From Microtetraspora malaysiensis (lineage in GTDB: Bacteria > Actinomycetota > Actinomycetes > Streptosporangiales > Streptosporangiaceae), in contig NZ_BBYJ01000024.1 in NCBI RefSeq assembly GCF_001528665.1, positions 1-64,000 on the forward strand: 64,000 bases of DNA, read 5' to 3'. Below are positions 27,850 to 37,690 of the stretch, piece by piece; position 1 is the stretch's first letter; the number at the start of each line of letters is the position of its first letter. Position numbers and translations under genes: made by a program. The notes below the pieces were generated by a model. It searched no databases. It saw only the letters and a list, made by a program, of their open reading frames with translations, and was not told the DNA's origin.

Positions 27850-27880
27850 TTGCGGCGTCGGGGTGCGGGTGGGCTATAGT
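27850..27880 (+). promoter_or_regulatory. Predicted promoter of SAM-IV riboswitch transcript
   Basis: A good -10 box TATAGT (27875-27880) lies 8 nt before the first riboswitch base; a weak -35 TTGCGG (27850-27855) is 19 bp away. Transcription would begin almost exactly at the P1 stem. Confidence 0.55.
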
Positions 27881-27888
27881 GCCGCACA

Positions 27889-28004
27889 GGTCATGAGTGC
27901 CAGCGCAAAGCCCCGGCTTGCTGGCCGGCAACCCTCGCGTCCGCGGCGGGGTGCCCCGGGTGAGGACCAGGTCCGGCGCGAGGCGCGCCGGGCAAGCGCG
28001 GGCT
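27889..28004 (+). ncRNA. SAM-IV riboswitch
   Basis: The sequence follows the actinobacterial SAM-IV consensus: P1 strands GGTC (27889-27892) and GACC (27965-27968), ATGAGTGCCAGCG, AAGCCCCGGCTTGCTGGCC, GGCAACCCTCG, GGCGGGGTGCCCCGGGTGA, then a hairpin and the GGCAAGCGCGGGCTCC segment that makes the SAM-IV-specific extra pseudoknot. It binds S-adenosylmethionine, normally to reduce expression of sulfur/methionine genes. It ends 48 nt before the TTG start of the aminotransferase gene. The 3' boundary is approximate. Confidence 0.92.
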
Positions 28005-28051
28005 CCGCCATCGACGCCACGGCCGGGGTCCCTGACCCGAGGAGGCCGTCG

Positions 28052-29323
28052 TTGCCCGTCCTGTTGCTCCCCGCCGCCACCCCCGCCGCCCCGGCCCGGC
28101 CGATCCCCGCCGTCCTCGGCGCCGACCTCCAGGTGCCGGTCAAGGGCGGGCGGCTGGTGCCGTACGCGAATCTCGACTACGCGGCGAGCGCGCCGTGTCT
28201 TGAGCCGGTGAGCGCCGCCGTCGCCGCCGCGCTCCCGGCCTACTCCAGCGTGCACCGCGGCGCCGGATACGCCTCCCAGCTCACCACCGAGAGGTACGAG
28301 CGGGCGCGGCACACGGTGCGGGCCTTCGTCGGCGCCCGCACCGACGACGCGGCGATCTTCACGCGCAACACGACCGACGCGATGAACCTGCTCGCCCGCT
28401 GCCTCCCCGAGGGGACCACGGTCGTCGTCTTCGACACCGAGCACCACGCCTCGCTGCTGCCCTGGCCCAACGTGGTACGGCTCGCGCCCCCGGCCTTTCC
28501 CGGCGAGGCGATCCGGGCCGTGGACGAGACGCTGGCCGAGATCGAGGGTCCGGCGCTGCTGGTCGTCACCGCCGCCTCCAACGTGACCGGCGAGCTGTGG
28601 CCGATCGCCGGGCTGGCGCACATCGCGCACCGGCACGGCGCCCGCATCGCCGTGGACGCCGCCCAGCTCGTCCCGCACCGGCGGCTCAACCTGGCCGCGC
28701 TCGACCTCGACTATGTGGCGTTCTCCGGGCACAAGCTCTACGCGCCCTTCGGCGCCGGGGCCCTGATCGGCCGGCCCGACTGGCTCGCCGCGGCGGAGCC
28801 GTACCTGCTCGGCGGGGGCGCGGTCACCTCCGTCGGCGCGGACGGCGAGGAGACGCTGTGGAGCGACGACCCCGAGGTGCGCCACGAGGCCGGCACCCCC
28901 AACGTGCTCGGCGCCGTCGCCCTCGCCGCCGCCTGCGACGCGCTGACCGCGACCGGCTGGACCAGCCTCGTACGCGAGGAGGAGCGGCTGGTGACCCGGC
29001 TGCGCGCCGGCATCGCGGGCATCGAAGGAGTGCGTGAGCTGTCCCTCTGGGGTCCGGACCACCCCAGGGTCGGCATCGTGTCGTTCACGGTGGACGGCCT
29101 GACCGCCCGCGAGGCGGCCGAGGCCCTGTCCGCCGACCACGGCATCGGCGTACGGGACGGCAAGTTCTGCGCCCACCCGTTCGTCCGCCACCTGCTCGGG
29201 ACCTCCGACGGCGGCTGCGAGGACGGCACGGCCAGCGCCGTACGCGCGTCGATCGGGATCGGCACGACGGACGAGCATGTGGACCGGCTGATCGAGGCGC
29301 TGCGCGCCCTCGCCACACAGTGA
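28052..29323 (+). CDS. Class V aminotransferase / cysteine desulfurase-like PLP enzyme
   Basis: 423 aa from TTG 28052, which has GAGGAGG 6 nt upstream and lies just past the riboswitch; longer frames would run through the riboswitch. PLP-fold landmarks: NLDYAASAP, FTRNTTDAMN, DTEHHASLLPW, VTAASNVTGELWPI, AVDAAQLVPH (Asp binding PLP nitrogen), FSGHKLYAPFGAGAL (Schiff-base Lys) and VRASIGIGTTDEHVDRL. The SAM-IV riboswitch argues for a role in sulfur mobilisation or a methionine/cysteine-related step. A SufS-like catalytic Cys cannot be confirmed (Cys occurs in KFCAHPF). Confidence 0.9.
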   Translation: MPVLLLPAATPAAPARPIPAVLGADLQVPVKGGRLVPYANLDYAASAPCLEPVSAAVAAALPAYSSVHRGAGYASQLTTERYERARHTVRAFVGARTDDAAIFTRNTTDAMNLLARCLPEGTTVVVFDTEHHASLLPWPNVVRLAPPAFPGEAIRAVDETLAEIEGPALLVVTAASNVTGELWPIAGLAHIAHRHGARIAVDAAQLVPHRRLNLAALDLDYVAFSGHKLYAPFGAGALIGRPDWLAAAEPYLLGGGAVTSVGADGEETLWSDDPEVRHEAGTPNVLGAVALAAACDALTATGWTSLVREEERLVTRLRAGIAGIEGVRELSLWGPDHPRVGIVSFTVDGLTAREAAEALSADHGIGVRDGKFCAHPFVRHLLGTSDGGCEDGTASAVRASIGIGTTDEHVDRLIEALRALATQ

Positions 29324-29385
29324 GCGGGCGTTTCCTCCTGAAACACGCATTCTGAACCGCGTCCAGGCGTGGGAGCATGGGCCGT

Positions 29386-30576
29386 ATGACAGGAGAGCCT
29401 CGGGCCGCGGGCGCGTTCCAGGAACGCGTGGTGGGCGTCGGGTCGGGCGCGGGAGCGGTCGCGCCCCGTGAGCTGGCCACCGAGGACATGGTCCTCAACA
29501 TCGGACCACAGCACCCCTCGACGCACGGCGTGCTGCGGCTGCGGATCACCCTGGACGGCGAGCGCATCGTCGCCGCCGAGCCCATCGTCGGCTACATGCA
29601 CCGGGGCGCCGAGAAGCTGTTCGAGGTGCGTGACTACCGCCAGATCATCGTCCTGGCGAACCGGCACGACTGGCTGTCGGCGTTCGCCAACGAGCTGGGC
29701 GTCGTGATCGCGGTCGAGCGGATGCTCGGCATGGAGGTCCCGCGCCGCGCGATCTGGGCACGCACCCTGCTGGCCGAGCTCAACCGGGTGCTCAACCACC
29801 TGATGTTCCTCGGGTCCTATCCGCTGGAGCTCGGCGCGATCACCCCGGTCTTCTACGCGTTCAACGAGCGCGAGACGCTGCAGCACGTCATGGAGGAGAT
29901 CTCCGGCGGCCGCATGCACTACATGTTCAACCGCGTCGGCGGCCTCAAGGAGGACCTGCCGCTCGGCTGGCTCGACCGCACCGCCCGCGCCGTCGCCGAC
30001 GTGCGGCGCCGCCTTCCCGACATCGAGAACCTCATCTCCGGCAACGAGATCTTCCTCGCCCGGACCAAGGGCGTCGGCGTCCTCTCCCCCGAGACGATCA
30101 TGCAGTACGGCGTCAGCGGGCCGATCGCCCGCGCCTCCGGCGTCGACTTCGACCTGCGCAGGGACGAGCCCTACCTCGCGTACGGCGAGCTGCCCGTCCA
30201 GGTGGTGACCAGGACGGCGGGCGACTGCCACGCCAGGTTCGAGGTGCTGCTCGACCAGGTCAAGGTCTCCCTCGATCTGGCGGACGCCTGCCTGGAGCGG
30301 CTGCGGGAGCTTCCGCCCGGCCCGATCAACCAGCGGCTGCCGAAGATCCTCAGGGCCCCCGAGGGCCACACGTACGCGTGGACCGAGAGCCCGCTCGGCA
30401 TCAACGGCTACTACCTGGTGTCCCGGGGCGAGAAGACCCCGTGGCGGTTGAAGCTGCGCAGCGCGTCGTTCAACAACATCCAGGTGCTGCGCGAGATCCT
30501 TCCGGGCAACCTGGTGGCCGACATGATCGCGATCCTCGGCTCGATGTTCTTCGTCGTCGGAGACATCGACAAGTAG
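29386..30576 (+). CDS. nuoD: NADH-quinone oxidoreductase subunit D-like protein (orphan NuoD)
   Basis: 396 aa. [46 protein letters not shown] and C-terminal [12 protein letters not shown] are NuoD/NDUFS2 signatures of the quinone-binding subunit of complex I. No other nuo gene is in the window, so it is a paralogue outside the main nuo operon, as in some other actinobacteria. ATG 29386 is preferred to 29377 because GGGAG (29371-29375) is better spaced. A MidA/NDUFAF7 methyltransferase lies upstream. Whether it assembles into complex I is unknown. Confidence 0.9.
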   Translation: MTGEPRAAGAFQERVVGVGSGAGAVAPRELATEDMVLNIGPQHPSTHGVLRLRITLDGERIVAAEPIVGYMHRGAEKLFEVRDYRQIIVLANRHDWLSAFANELGVVIAVERMLGMEVPRRAIWARTLLAELNRVLNHLMFLGSYPLELGAITPVFYAFNERETLQHVMEEISGGRMHYMFNRVGGLKEDLPLGWLDRTARAVADVRRRLPDIENLISGNEIFLARTKGVGVLSPETIMQYGVSGPIARASGVDFDLRRDEPYLAYGELPVQVVTRTAGDCHARFEVLLDQVKVSLDLADACLERLRELPPGPINQRLPKILRAPEGHTYAWTESPLGINGYYLVSRGEKTPWRLKLRSASFNNIQVLREILPGNLVADMIAILGSMFFVVGDIDK

Positions 30577-30582
30577 CGGATC

Positions 30583-31032
30583 TCAGGTGTGGTCCTTCGG
30601 CTCGCCCGGCACCCGGCAGCAGTGTTCGAGGAAGAGCGCCGCGCAGATCAGCACGACGCACGAGGCGAACGAGCCGCCCGCGACGAACGCGTCCTGCCGC
30701 GGCTGGGGCAGGTCGAGCAGGTTCAGCACGTGGAACACGAAGCCCGCGAACACCCCGGCGAACGCCGCGCCCGTGTGCGCGGTGGCCTTCGCCAGGGCGG
30801 CCAGCCGGGCGACGGCGAGCGGCTCCGGCGGCTTGGTGCCCGGCCTGCGGCGGATCCTGGCCCGGGTCAGCCAGCCGGTGTAGCCCTCCCCGAGCGCGAG
30901 CAGCAGCAACGTCGGGATCGCGCTCCAGGGCACCGTCGGGAGGACCGAATAGGTCTTCTGCAACAGGCCCCAGGTGATCAGCGCGAACACCGCCACCAGG
31001 CCGACCAGCACGCCGGGGTTGCTGGGCTTCAC
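30583..31032 (-). CDS. DUF3180 membrane protein
   Basis: 149 aa with four hydrophobic helices (about 7-24, 34-50, 80-103, 118-137) and a basic RARIRRRPGTKPPEP loop between helices 2 and 3. This is the DUF3180 family that follows folK in actinobacterial folate operons. Last gene of the minus-strand fol block; role unknown. Confidence 0.87.
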   Translation of the reverse strand: MKPSNPGVLVGLVAVFALITWGLLQKTYSVLPTVPWSAIPTLLLLALGEGYTGWLTRARIRRRPGTKPPEPLAVARLAALAKATAHTGAAFAGVFAGFVFHVLNLLDLPQPRQDAFVAGGSFASCVVLICAALFLEHCCRVPGEPKDHT

Positions 31033-31051
31033 GCGGGCTCCTCGAACGACA

Positions 31052-31552
31052 TCAGGCGGGGGGCTCCAGGGAGAGGTCCTCGCGCGGCCGTACCCCGGTC
31101 TGGTCGAGCCCGGCGAGCAGGTCCGCCACCGCTCCGTGCCCGGGGATCGTCGCGTCCGGGTCGGCCCGCGACCAGGGGACCAGCACGAACGCCCGCTCGT
31201 GCGCCCGGGGGTGCGGGAGCGTGAGCTCGGGGTCGTTCGAGACGATGCCGTTCACCATGATCAGATCCACGTCCAGCGTGCGCGGCCCGTTGCGCACGAG
31301 GCGCACCCGGCCGAAGGCGTTCTCGACGCCCTGGGCGCGTTCGAGGAGCGTCCGCGCGTCCAGCATGGACTCGGCCACGACGACCGCGTTGAGGTAGGGC
31401 CCCTGGTCGGGCCCGCCGACCGGGTCGGTCTCGTAGACGGGGGACACGGCGACGAAGGTCAGCCCCGGAGCGTCGAAGAGAGCGTCGAGCGCCCCCTGGA
31501 GGTTGTCCATCCGGCGGCCGAGATTGCTGCCGAGCGCGAGCACCACCCTCAT
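31052..31552 (-). CDS. folK: HPPK: 2-amino-4-hydroxy-6-hydroxymethyldihydropteridine diphosphokinase
   Basis: 166 aa. LALGSNLGRRMDNL, VSPVYETDPVGGPDQGPYLNAVV, GPRTLDVDLIMVNG and LTLPHPRAHERAFVLVP are the pterin- and ATP-binding motifs. It pyrophosphorylates hydroxymethyldihydropterin before FolP. Its ATG overlaps the folB stop by 4 nt. Confidence 0.97.
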   Translation of the reverse strand: MRVVLALGSNLGRRMDNLQGALDALFDAPGLTFVAVSPVYETDPVGGPDQGPYLNAVVVAESMLDARTLLERAQGVENAFGRVRLVRNGPRTLDVDLIMVNGIVSNDPELTLPHPRAHERAFVLVPWSRADPDATIPGHGAVADLLAGLDQTGVRPREDLSLEPPA

Positions 31553-31920
31553 GACCGTCCCCTCCTGATGGTCACCACCACGTCGTCGAACGGCAGCGGG
31601 ATGGGCGCGGCCGGCTTGTGCACGCTCACCTCCGCCTCCTCGACCAGGTCGTAGGAGAGGCAGACGGCGGCCAGACGCTCGGCGAGGGTCTCGATGAGAT
31701 CGACCGGCTCACCCTCGACCGTCTCGACCAGGCGTACGGCCAGCGCGCCGTAGTCGACGGTCTTGGTCAGGTCGTCCCCGGCGGCGGCCGGCGCGGTGTC
31801 GAGGAACAACGTCGCGTCGACCACGAACTCCTGGCCCAGCTCGCGCTCGGCGGGCAGGACGCCGTGCCGGCCCCGCGCCCGCAACCCCACCAGACGGACG
31901 CTGTCCCTTGGGCGGCTCAC
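31549..31920 (-). CDS. folB: Dihydroneopterin aldolase
   Basis: 123 aa from GTG 31920 (GGAGGAAGA upstream). VRLVGLRARGRHGVLPAERELGQEF, TVDYGALAV, DLIETLAERLAAVCL and VSVHKPAAPIPLPFDDV are typical. It releases glycolaldehyde to give hydroxymethyldihydropterin. The start overlaps the NTF2-like stop by 4 nt and the stop overlaps folK, so the genes are tightly coupled. Confidence 0.95.
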   Translation of the reverse strand: MSRPRDSVRLVGLRARGRHGVLPAERELGQEFVVDATLFLDTAPAAAGDDLTKTVDYGALAVRLVETVEGEPVDLIETLAERLAAVCLSYDLVEEAEVSVHKPAAPIPLPFDDVVVTIRRGRS

Positions 31921-32336
31921 TCTTCCTCCTCCTCGTCCTCGCTCTGCAGGACGGGGGAACCGTGGTAGAGCCACAGACGCCAGCCCTCGGGCGTGCGGAC
32001 ATAAGTGCTGGTCGCGACCACCCGGCCGGCGGCGAACCCGGCCTCGTCGGTGTCCGCTGCGGTCAGGATGTTCTCCGCGCAGGTGAGCACGGCCACGTCA
32101 CCGAGCACAGAGGTGCACACGTCGGTCAGCACGAACTGGATGTACGGCGTGTTCGCCATGATCAGAGCCCACGAGCGCAGCACCTCGGCCCGACCGCTGA
32201 GCATGGGCCAGCCGGGGTGGACGCACATCGCGACCCGATCGCCCGCGTCCTCGACCCAGATCTCCGACATCCGGTCCAGGTCGCCGCTCTCGATCGCGTC
32301 ATAGAACTGCTGGTTGAGCTCCTCAACGGCCTTCAT
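31917..32336 (-). CDS. Nuclear transport factor 2-like (SnoaL/DUF4440-type) protein
   Basis: 139 aa. A cone-shaped NTF2 fold is suggested by the N-terminal helix VEELNQQFYDAIESGDLDRMSEIW, CVHPGWPMLSGRAEVLRSW and TSTYVRTPEGWRLWLYHGSPV, ending in an acidic EDEEEEE tail. The ATG is inside the end of folP (14-nt overlap) and the stop overlaps folB, so it is an integral member of the folate operon. No catalytic assignment; a role in pterin metabolism is only implied by position. Confidence 0.85.
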   Translation of the reverse strand: MKAVEELNQQFYDAIESGDLDRMSEIWVEDAGDRVAMCVHPGWPMLSGRAEVLRSWALIMANTPYIQFVLTDVCTSVLGDVAVLTCAENILTAADTDEAGFAAGRVVATSTYVRTPEGWRLWLYHGSPVLQSEDEEEEE

Positions 32337-33180
32337 CGGCTGCCTTCCAGGCGGCGGCCACGCGTACGGCGTCCGCGTTGGGCCCGACCTGGTGGACGCG
32401 GACGCACCAGGCGCCCTCGCGCGCGGCGAGCGCGGTGACCGCCAGTGTGGCGTCGTCGTTGCGATCGAAGGGACGCGGTCTGCCCTCGGCGTCCGCGAGC
32501 AGCCGTCCGATGAAGCGTTTGCGCGACGCGCCGATGAGCACCGGGCGCCCCAGCTCGTCCAGCCGGCGGATGCCGGCCAGCAGCGTCCAGTTGTGCTCGG
32601 GGTTCTTGGAGAAGCCGAGCCCAGGATCGACGACGATCTGCTCCTCACGCACGCCCTCACCGAGCACCGAGTCGACCCGCTTGCGCAGCTCCTCGACCAC
32701 CTCGGTGACGACGTCGCCGTACATGGCGCGGCTATCCATGTCGTGGCTGTGGCCCCGCCAGTGCATCACGACGTACGGCACGCCCGTCGCGGCGACGACC
32801 CGGGGCATCGCCGGATCGGCCAGGCCCCCGCTCACGTCGTTGACGAGGGCCGCGCCCGCCTCGACGGCCGCCTCGGCGACCTCGGCCCGCATGGTGTCGA
32901 CACTGACCGTCACGCCCTCCTGCCGGAGGGCGCGGATCACCGGCTCGACCCGGCGCAGCTCCTCCTCCAGAGAGACGCGGGCGGCGCCGGGGCGGGTGGA
33001 CTCGCCGCCGACGTCCACGATGTCCGCGCCCTGGGCGACCAGCTCCAGCCCGTGGGCGACAGCGGCGTCCAGGTCGAACCACTGCCCGCCGTCCGAGAAG
33101 GAGTCGGGGGTCACGTTGACCACGCCCATGACCAGGCAACGCCCGGGGGCGGGCATACCGGGCACGTGGTGTGTGGTCAT
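32323..33180 (-). CDS. folP: Dihydropteroate synthase
   Basis: 285 aa from ATG 33180 (GAGGAGGGAAGC upstream). MGVVNVTPDSFSDGG, DVGGESTRPGA, VNDVSGG, DPGLGFSKNPEHN and IGASRKRFIG are the pterin-binding and pABA/sulfonamide-site motifs. It joins pABA to hydroxymethyldihydropterin pyrophosphate. Similar to mycobacterial FolP1. Confidence 0.97.
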   Translation of the reverse strand: MTTHHVPGMPAPGRCLVMGVVNVTPDSFSDGGQWFDLDAAVAHGLELVAQGADIVDVGGESTRPGAARVSLEEELRRVEPVIRALRQEGVTVSVDTMRAEVAEAAVEAGAALVNDVSGGLADPAMPRVVAATGVPYVVMHWRGHSHDMDSRAMYGDVVTEVVEELRKRVDSVLGEGVREEQIVVDPGLGFSKNPEHNWTLLAGIRRLDELGRPVLIGASRKRFIGRLLADAEGRPRPFDRNDDATLAVTALAAREGAWCVRVHQVGPNADAVRVAAAWKAADEGR

Positions 33181-33224
33181 GCTTCCCTCCTCTTCCGTGA
33201 CGGAGGTGACGAACGGAATCCGGA

Positions 33225-33812
33225 TCAGTTGCGCCCGAGGATCAGCGACATCGCCTCGGCCCGCGTGCTCTCGCTGGTGCGGAAGTCGCCCCTGACCGCG
33301 GAGGTGATGGTCTTGGCCCCCGGCTTGCGGACTCCGCGCATGCTCATGCACATGTGCTCGGCCTCGATCACGACGATCACGCCGCGCGGTTCGAGCACCC
33401 GCATCAGCCCGTCGGCGATCTGCGACGTCATCCGCTCCTGGACCTGGGGGCGGCGGGCGTAGACGTCCACCAGCCGGGCCAGCTTGGACAGCCCGGTGAT
33501 CTGCCCCTTGGCGTTCGGCGTGTATCCGACGTGAGCCACACCGTGGAAGGGCAGCAGATGGTGCTCGCAGGTCGACATGACCTCGATGTCCTTGACCAGC
33601 ACCATCTCGTCATGGTCCGCGTCGAACATCGTGGTGAGCGCGTCCTCGGGCCGCTGCCCGAGGCCGGCGAACTGCTCGGTGTAGGCGCGGGCGACCCGGG
33701 CCGGGGTGTTGCGAAGACCGTCCCTGTCGGGATCCTCGCCGATGGCGAGGAGGATCTCCCGGACGGCCTTCTCGATCCGGCCCTGGTCCACCTGGTGGGG
33801 CTCCACCGTCAC
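33225..33812 (-). CDS. folE: GTP cyclohydrolase I
   Basis: 195 aa, GTG start 2 bp after the ftsH stop. Zinc ligands in [12 protein letters not shown] and in [11 protein letters not shown] are present, with [22 protein letters not shown] and the C-terminal TRAEAMSLI. It makes dihydroneopterin triphosphate, the first folate intermediate. Confidence 0.97.
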   Translation of the reverse strand: MTVEPHQVDQGRIEKAVREILLAIGEDPDRDGLRNTPARVARAYTEQFAGLGQRPEDALTTMFDADHDEMVLVKDIEVMSTCEHHLLPFHGVAHVGYTPNAKGQITGLSKLARLVDVYARRPQVQERMTSQIADGLMRVLEPRGVIVVIEAEHMCMSMRGVRKPGAKTITSAVRGDFRTSESTRAEAMSLILGRN

Positions 33813-33814
33813 GG

Positions 33815-35815
33815 TCAGGCCTCGTCCTTCTGCGGCGCCTGCTCGTTCATCCAGGGTGCGGGGCTGCCGGCGGGCAGAGCCTGCCCGTTGCCGTTCGCCC
33901 GCTCCTTCGGCGTGATCACCGGCGGCCGATCGGACGGGAGGCGCTTGCCGTATCCGGCGTAGGAGGGACGCTTCTCCTTGACCTGGATCGGCGCGAAGAC
34001 CTGGAGCACCTGCTCGCGGGAGAGGGTCTCCTTCTCCATGAGTTCGAGCACGAGGTTGTCGAGCACGTCACGGTACTGGACGAGGATCTCCCACGCCTGG
34101 TCGTGCGCGGACTCGATGAGCCGGCGGACCTCTTCGTCGATCGTGGAGGCGATCTGCTCGGAGTAGTCGCGCTCGTGGCCCATCTCGCGGCCGAGGAAGA
34201 CCTCGCCGTTGCCGCTGCCGAACTTACGGGCGCCGAGCTTCTCGCTCATGCCGTACTCGGTGACCATGCGGCGGGCGATGGAGGTGGCCTTCTCGATGTC
34301 GTTGGAGGCGCCCGTGGTGGGCTCGTGGAAGACGAGCTCCTCCGCGGTGCGGCCGCCCAGCAGCATGGCGAGCTGGTCCATCATCTCGGACCTGGTCGCC
34401 AGGAACTTGTCCTCCATCGGCAGCGTCATCGTGTAACCGAGGGCACGGCCGCGGGACAGGATCGTGATCTTGTGAACCGGGTCGGAGTTGGGCAGCGCGT
34501 GCGCGACCAGGGCGTGACCGCCCTCGTGGTACGCGATGATCTTCTTTTCCTCGTCGGACATCACGCGGGACTTGCGCTCGGGGCCCGCCATCACGCGGTC
34601 GATGGACTCCTCAAGGGTGTTCATCGAGATGAGCTTCTGGTCCTGACGGGCGGTCAGCAGCGCCGCCTCGTTGATCACGTTGGCGAGGTCGGCTCCGGTG
34701 AAGCCCGGCGTCCGCCGCGCGATGACGTCGAGGTCGACGTCCTGGGCGAACGGCTTGCCGCGCCCGTGGACGCGGAGGATGCCCTTGCGGCCCTCAAGGT
34801 CGGGGCGGTCGATGACGACCTGACGGTCGAAGCGGCCGGGACGCAGCAGCGCCGGGTCGAGGATGTCGGGCCGGTTGGTCGCGGCGATGAGGATCACGCC
34901 GCCCTTCACGTCGAAGCCGTCCATCTCGACGAGGAGCTGGTTCAGCGTCTGCTCGCGCTCGTCGTGCCCGCCGCCGAGACCGGCGCCGCGGTGGCGGCCC
35001 ACCGCGTCGATCTCGTCGATGAAGATGATCGCCGGGGCGTTCGCCTTCGCCTGCTCGAACAGGTCGCGCACACGGGAGGCGCCGACACCGACGAACATCT
35101 CGACGAAGTCGGAACCCGAGATCGAGTAGAACGGCACTCCCGCCTCGCCGGCCACGGCCCGGGCGAGCAGGGTCTTACCGGTGCCGGGCGGGCCGTACAG
35201 CAGGACGCCCTTGGGGATCTTGGCGCCGATCGCCTGGAACTTGGCCGGGGCCTGCAGGAACTCCTTGATCTCCTGGAGCTCCTCGATGGCCTCGTCGGCG
35301 CCCGCGACGTCGGCGAACGTCGTCTTGGGGGTGTCCTTGGTGATCAGCTTCGCCCGCGACTTACCGAAGTTCATCACCCGGGAGCCGCCGCCCTGCATCT
35401 GGTTCATGATGAACAGGAAGATCAGGACGATGATGATGATCGGCAGGAAGCTGACCAGCAGGCTGACCAGGAAGTTCTCCCTGGGGACCTCGACGGTCCA
35501 GCCCTTGGATGGGTTGGCCTTCGCCAATGCCTCGGTCAGCTGGACACCCTGGCCCTGCACCCAGGGGGCCTGGATGCGGTCGACGGACTTGCCGGCGACA
35601 TCGATCGGCTTCAGCAGCGTCAGCTCGACGCGCTGGTCTTTGTCCACGACCGTGGCGTTCTTCACGTTGCCCTGCTGAATCTGCTGGACAACAGTAGAAG
35701 TATCAGCTGTGGCGTAATTGCCGTCACCGTTGAACATCGTGGTGACGAGCAGGAGAAGCACGACGATGCCCAGGATCCACAGTAGTGGCCCACGTGTAAA
35801 TCGCTTGAGATCCAT
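33815..35815 (-). CDS. ftsH: ATP-dependent zinc metalloprotease FtsH
   Basis: 666 aa. Two N-terminal membrane helices (about 10-28 and 115-138) bracket a periplasmic-side loop; the AAA domain has Walker A GPPGTGKT and SRH; the protease domain has zinc motif HEGGH. The C-terminal tail is Pro/Asn-rich. It degrades membrane and short-lived cytoplasmic proteins. Position between hpt and folE is conserved in actinobacteria. Confidence 0.97.
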   Translation of the reverse strand: MDLKRFTRGPLLWILGIVVLLLLVTTMFNGDGNYATADTSTVVQQIQQGNVKNATVVDKDQRVELTLLKPIDVAGKSVDRIQAPWVQGQGVQLTEALAKANPSKGWTVEVPRENFLVSLLVSFLPIIIIVLIFLFIMNQMQGGGSRVMNFGKSRAKLITKDTPKTTFADVAGADEAIEELQEIKEFLQAPAKFQAIGAKIPKGVLLYGPPGTGKTLLARAVAGEAGVPFYSISGSDFVEMFVGVGASRVRDLFEQAKANAPAIIFIDEIDAVGRHRGAGLGGGHDEREQTLNQLLVEMDGFDVKGGVILIAATNRPDILDPALLRPGRFDRQVVIDRPDLEGRKGILRVHGRGKPFAQDVDLDVIARRTPGFTGADLANVINEAALLTARQDQKLISMNTLEESIDRVMAGPERKSRVMSDEEKKIIAYHEGGHALVAHALPNSDPVHKITILSRGRALGYTMTLPMEDKFLATRSEMMDQLAMLLGGRTAEELVFHEPTTGASNDIEKATSIARRMVTEYGMSEKLGARKFGSGNGEVFLGREMGHERDYSEQIASTIDEEVRRLIESAHDQAWEILVQYRDVLDNLVLELMEKETLSREQVLQVFAPIQVKEKRPSYAGYGKRLPSDRPPVITPKERANGNGQALPAGSPAPWMNEQAPQKDEA

Positions 35816-36079
35816 CCGTTGCGGAACCCCGGCGGGCCCGTCCCTTCCTGACCAAGGCCTGGCCCCGGGCGGAACCCGGGTCGCGGCATCCCTCGCCGCT
35901 CCTACTGACTACCCGCAGGTAACCGAATGGCACCCCGCAGATATCCGAAGGTACACCGGGCCGCCGCATGCGGTAACTGCAAGAGCGGCTCCGGCTTTAC
36001 CTTTCCAACGTACGTCACGCAATCCGTGTTCCCTACCTGGGAGCGGATCGCCTCAGCGCAAGAGGACTTCGCTCAGGGC

Positions 36080-36637
36080 TTACTCGCCGCCGTATACATG
36101 CGGGGCGAGGGTGCCGATGAACGGAAGATTGCGGTACCGCTCCGCGTAGTCGAGCCCGTAACCGATCACGAACTCGTTGGGAATGTCGAACCCGAGATAC
36201 GTCACGTCGATCGGGACCTTGACCGCATCCGGCTTGCGAAGCAGCGCGAAGATCTCCAGCGACGCGGGGTTGCGCGACTTCAAGTTGTTCATCAGCCAGG
36301 AGAGCGTGAGCCCCGAGTCGATGATGTCCTCGACGACGAGCACGTGGCGGCCCTCGATGTCGGTGTCGAGGTCCTTCAGCACCCGCACCACGCCGGACGA
36401 CTTCGTGCCCGCGCCGTACGAGGACACGGCCATCCAGTCCATCTGCACCGGAACGTGCAACGCCCTGGCGAGGTCGGCCATGACCATGACCGCACCCTTG
36501 AGGACGCCGACGATCAGCAGGTCCTTACCGTCGTAGTCGGCGTCGATCTGGCCGGAGAGCTCCTTGATCTTCGCTTGGAGCTCGTGTTCCGGAATGAGGA
36601 CGCTCAAAAGGTCCTTGCCCATGTCGGCAGCATCCAC
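36080..36637 (-). CDS. hpt: Hypoxanthine phosphoribosyltransferase
   Basis: 185 aa from GTG 36637, which has AAGGA 8 nt upstream; ATG 36622 is the alternative. The PRPP-binding motif [17 protein letters not shown] and the flexible loop ([13 protein letters not shown]) are intact. It salvages hypoxanthine and guanine. It follows tilS by 11 bp, the classic tilS-hpt-ftsH order. Confidence 0.95.
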   Translation of the reverse strand: MDAADMGKDLLSVLIPEHELQAKIKELSGQIDADYDGKDLLIVGVLKGAVMVMADLARALHVPVQMDWMAVSSYGAGTKSSGVVRVLKDLDTDIEGRHVLVVEDIIDSGLTLSWLMNNLKSRNPASLEIFALLRKPDAVKVPIDVTYLGFDIPNEFVIGYGLDYAERYRNLPFIGTLAPHVYGGE

Positions 36638-36648
36638 CTGCGGATTCC

Positions 36649-37635
36649 TTACGCGAGGTTGTTCCCAGTAGCAAATATCAGGGTGCCATAGCGCCGGACC
36701 GCTCCCACCCCCCCGGGTAGATCGACCCGCTTCTGCCCCCGCCAGGCCGTGAGCAGCCGCTCCACCTCGTCGATGTGCACCGCGGCCAACGCGGACGCGG
36801 GCGCGCCCGCCTCGACGGCGGCCCGCTGGATCACCCTCCGCCGCACCGCCCCCGGCGCCTTCTCCAGAACGGCCACCGCCAGCGGCGCCCCCGGCCCGGT
36901 CCGCGATTCCGCCAGCACGGCGTCGGCCCACTCGTCCAGGGCGTCGGCGTCGTCGCGGCACAGGCGGGCGGTGCGGGCGAGCGCCTCCGCGACGCCCGGC
37001 CCGAGCGCCGCCTCCAGGACGGGCATGACGTCGTGCCTGACCCTGACCCGGGTGAAGGCGGGATCGCTGTTGTGCGGGTCGTGCCACGGTTCCAGGCCGA
37101 GCGCCGCGCACGCCTCCTCGGTCCTCGCCCGGCTCAGCCCGAGAAGCGGCCTGCGGTACAGCCCGGACACCGCGGCCATCCCGGAGAGCGACCGGGTGCC
37201 GCTGCCGCGCGCCAGCCGCAGCAGCACCGTCTCCGCCTGGTCGTTCAGCGTGTGCCCCAGCAGCACGGCCGTCGCCTCCAGCCGCCGGGCGGCTTCCGAG
37301 AGCGCCGCGTAGCGGGCCTCTCGGGCCGCCGCCTCCGGCCCGCCCTCGGTGCCCACGGTGATCGGCAGGGCCAGCGCCGGGTCGAGGCCGAGCTCCGGCG
37401 CGAGCCGTACGAGATCGCGGGCGCGGGCCGCGGAGCCGTCCTGCAGGCCGTGGTCGACGGTCAGCAGCCCCGCGCGCAGGCCCATGCGGGGCGCGGAGAA
37501 GCCGAGGGCCGCCGCGAGGGCGAGCGAGTCCGCGCCGCCGCTGCACGCGGCCAGTACGAACGCCCCGGCGGGCAGGTCCGCGAGCGCCAGCCGTACGGCA
37601 CGGCGGACGTCGGCGACGGCGGGATGGGGGCCCAT
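36649..37635 (-). CDS. tilS: tRNA(Ile)-lysidine synthetase
   Basis: 328 aa. The PP-loop [13 protein letters not shown] (near 32-44) binds [25 protein letters not shown] and [22 protein letters not shown] are TilS motifs. It converts C34 of the CAU anticodon of a minor tRNA-Ile to lysidine. The C-terminal region is short, as in other actinobacteria. CACAAT lies 6 nt before the ATG, so possibly leaderless. Confidence 0.95.
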   Translation of the reverse strand: MGPHPAVADVRRAVRLALADLPAGAFVLAACSGGADSLALAAALGFSAPRMGLRAGLLTVDHGLQDGSAARARDLVRLAPELGLDPALALPITVGTEGGPEAAAREARYAALSEAARRLEATAVLLGHTLNDQAETVLLRLARGSGTRSLSGMAAVSGLYRRPLLGLSRARTEEACAALGLEPWHDPHNSDPAFTRVRVRHDVMPVLEAALGPGVAEALARTARLCRDDADALDEWADAVLAESRTGPGAPLAVAVLEKAPGAVRRRVIQRAAVEAGAPASALAAVHIDEVERLLTAWRGQKRVDLPGGVGAVRRYGTLIFATGNNLA

Positions 37636-37690
37636 GAGGCCATTGTGTCCGCCGCGTGGCCGTACGGAGAAAACGCCGGGCGTTGCGGGG

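Noticed and set aside
26563-29323. Secondary-metabolite gene cluster around the P450 and methyltransferase
   Set aside because: No PKS, NRPS, terpene or RiPP core enzyme nearby. Neighbours belong to general metabolism.
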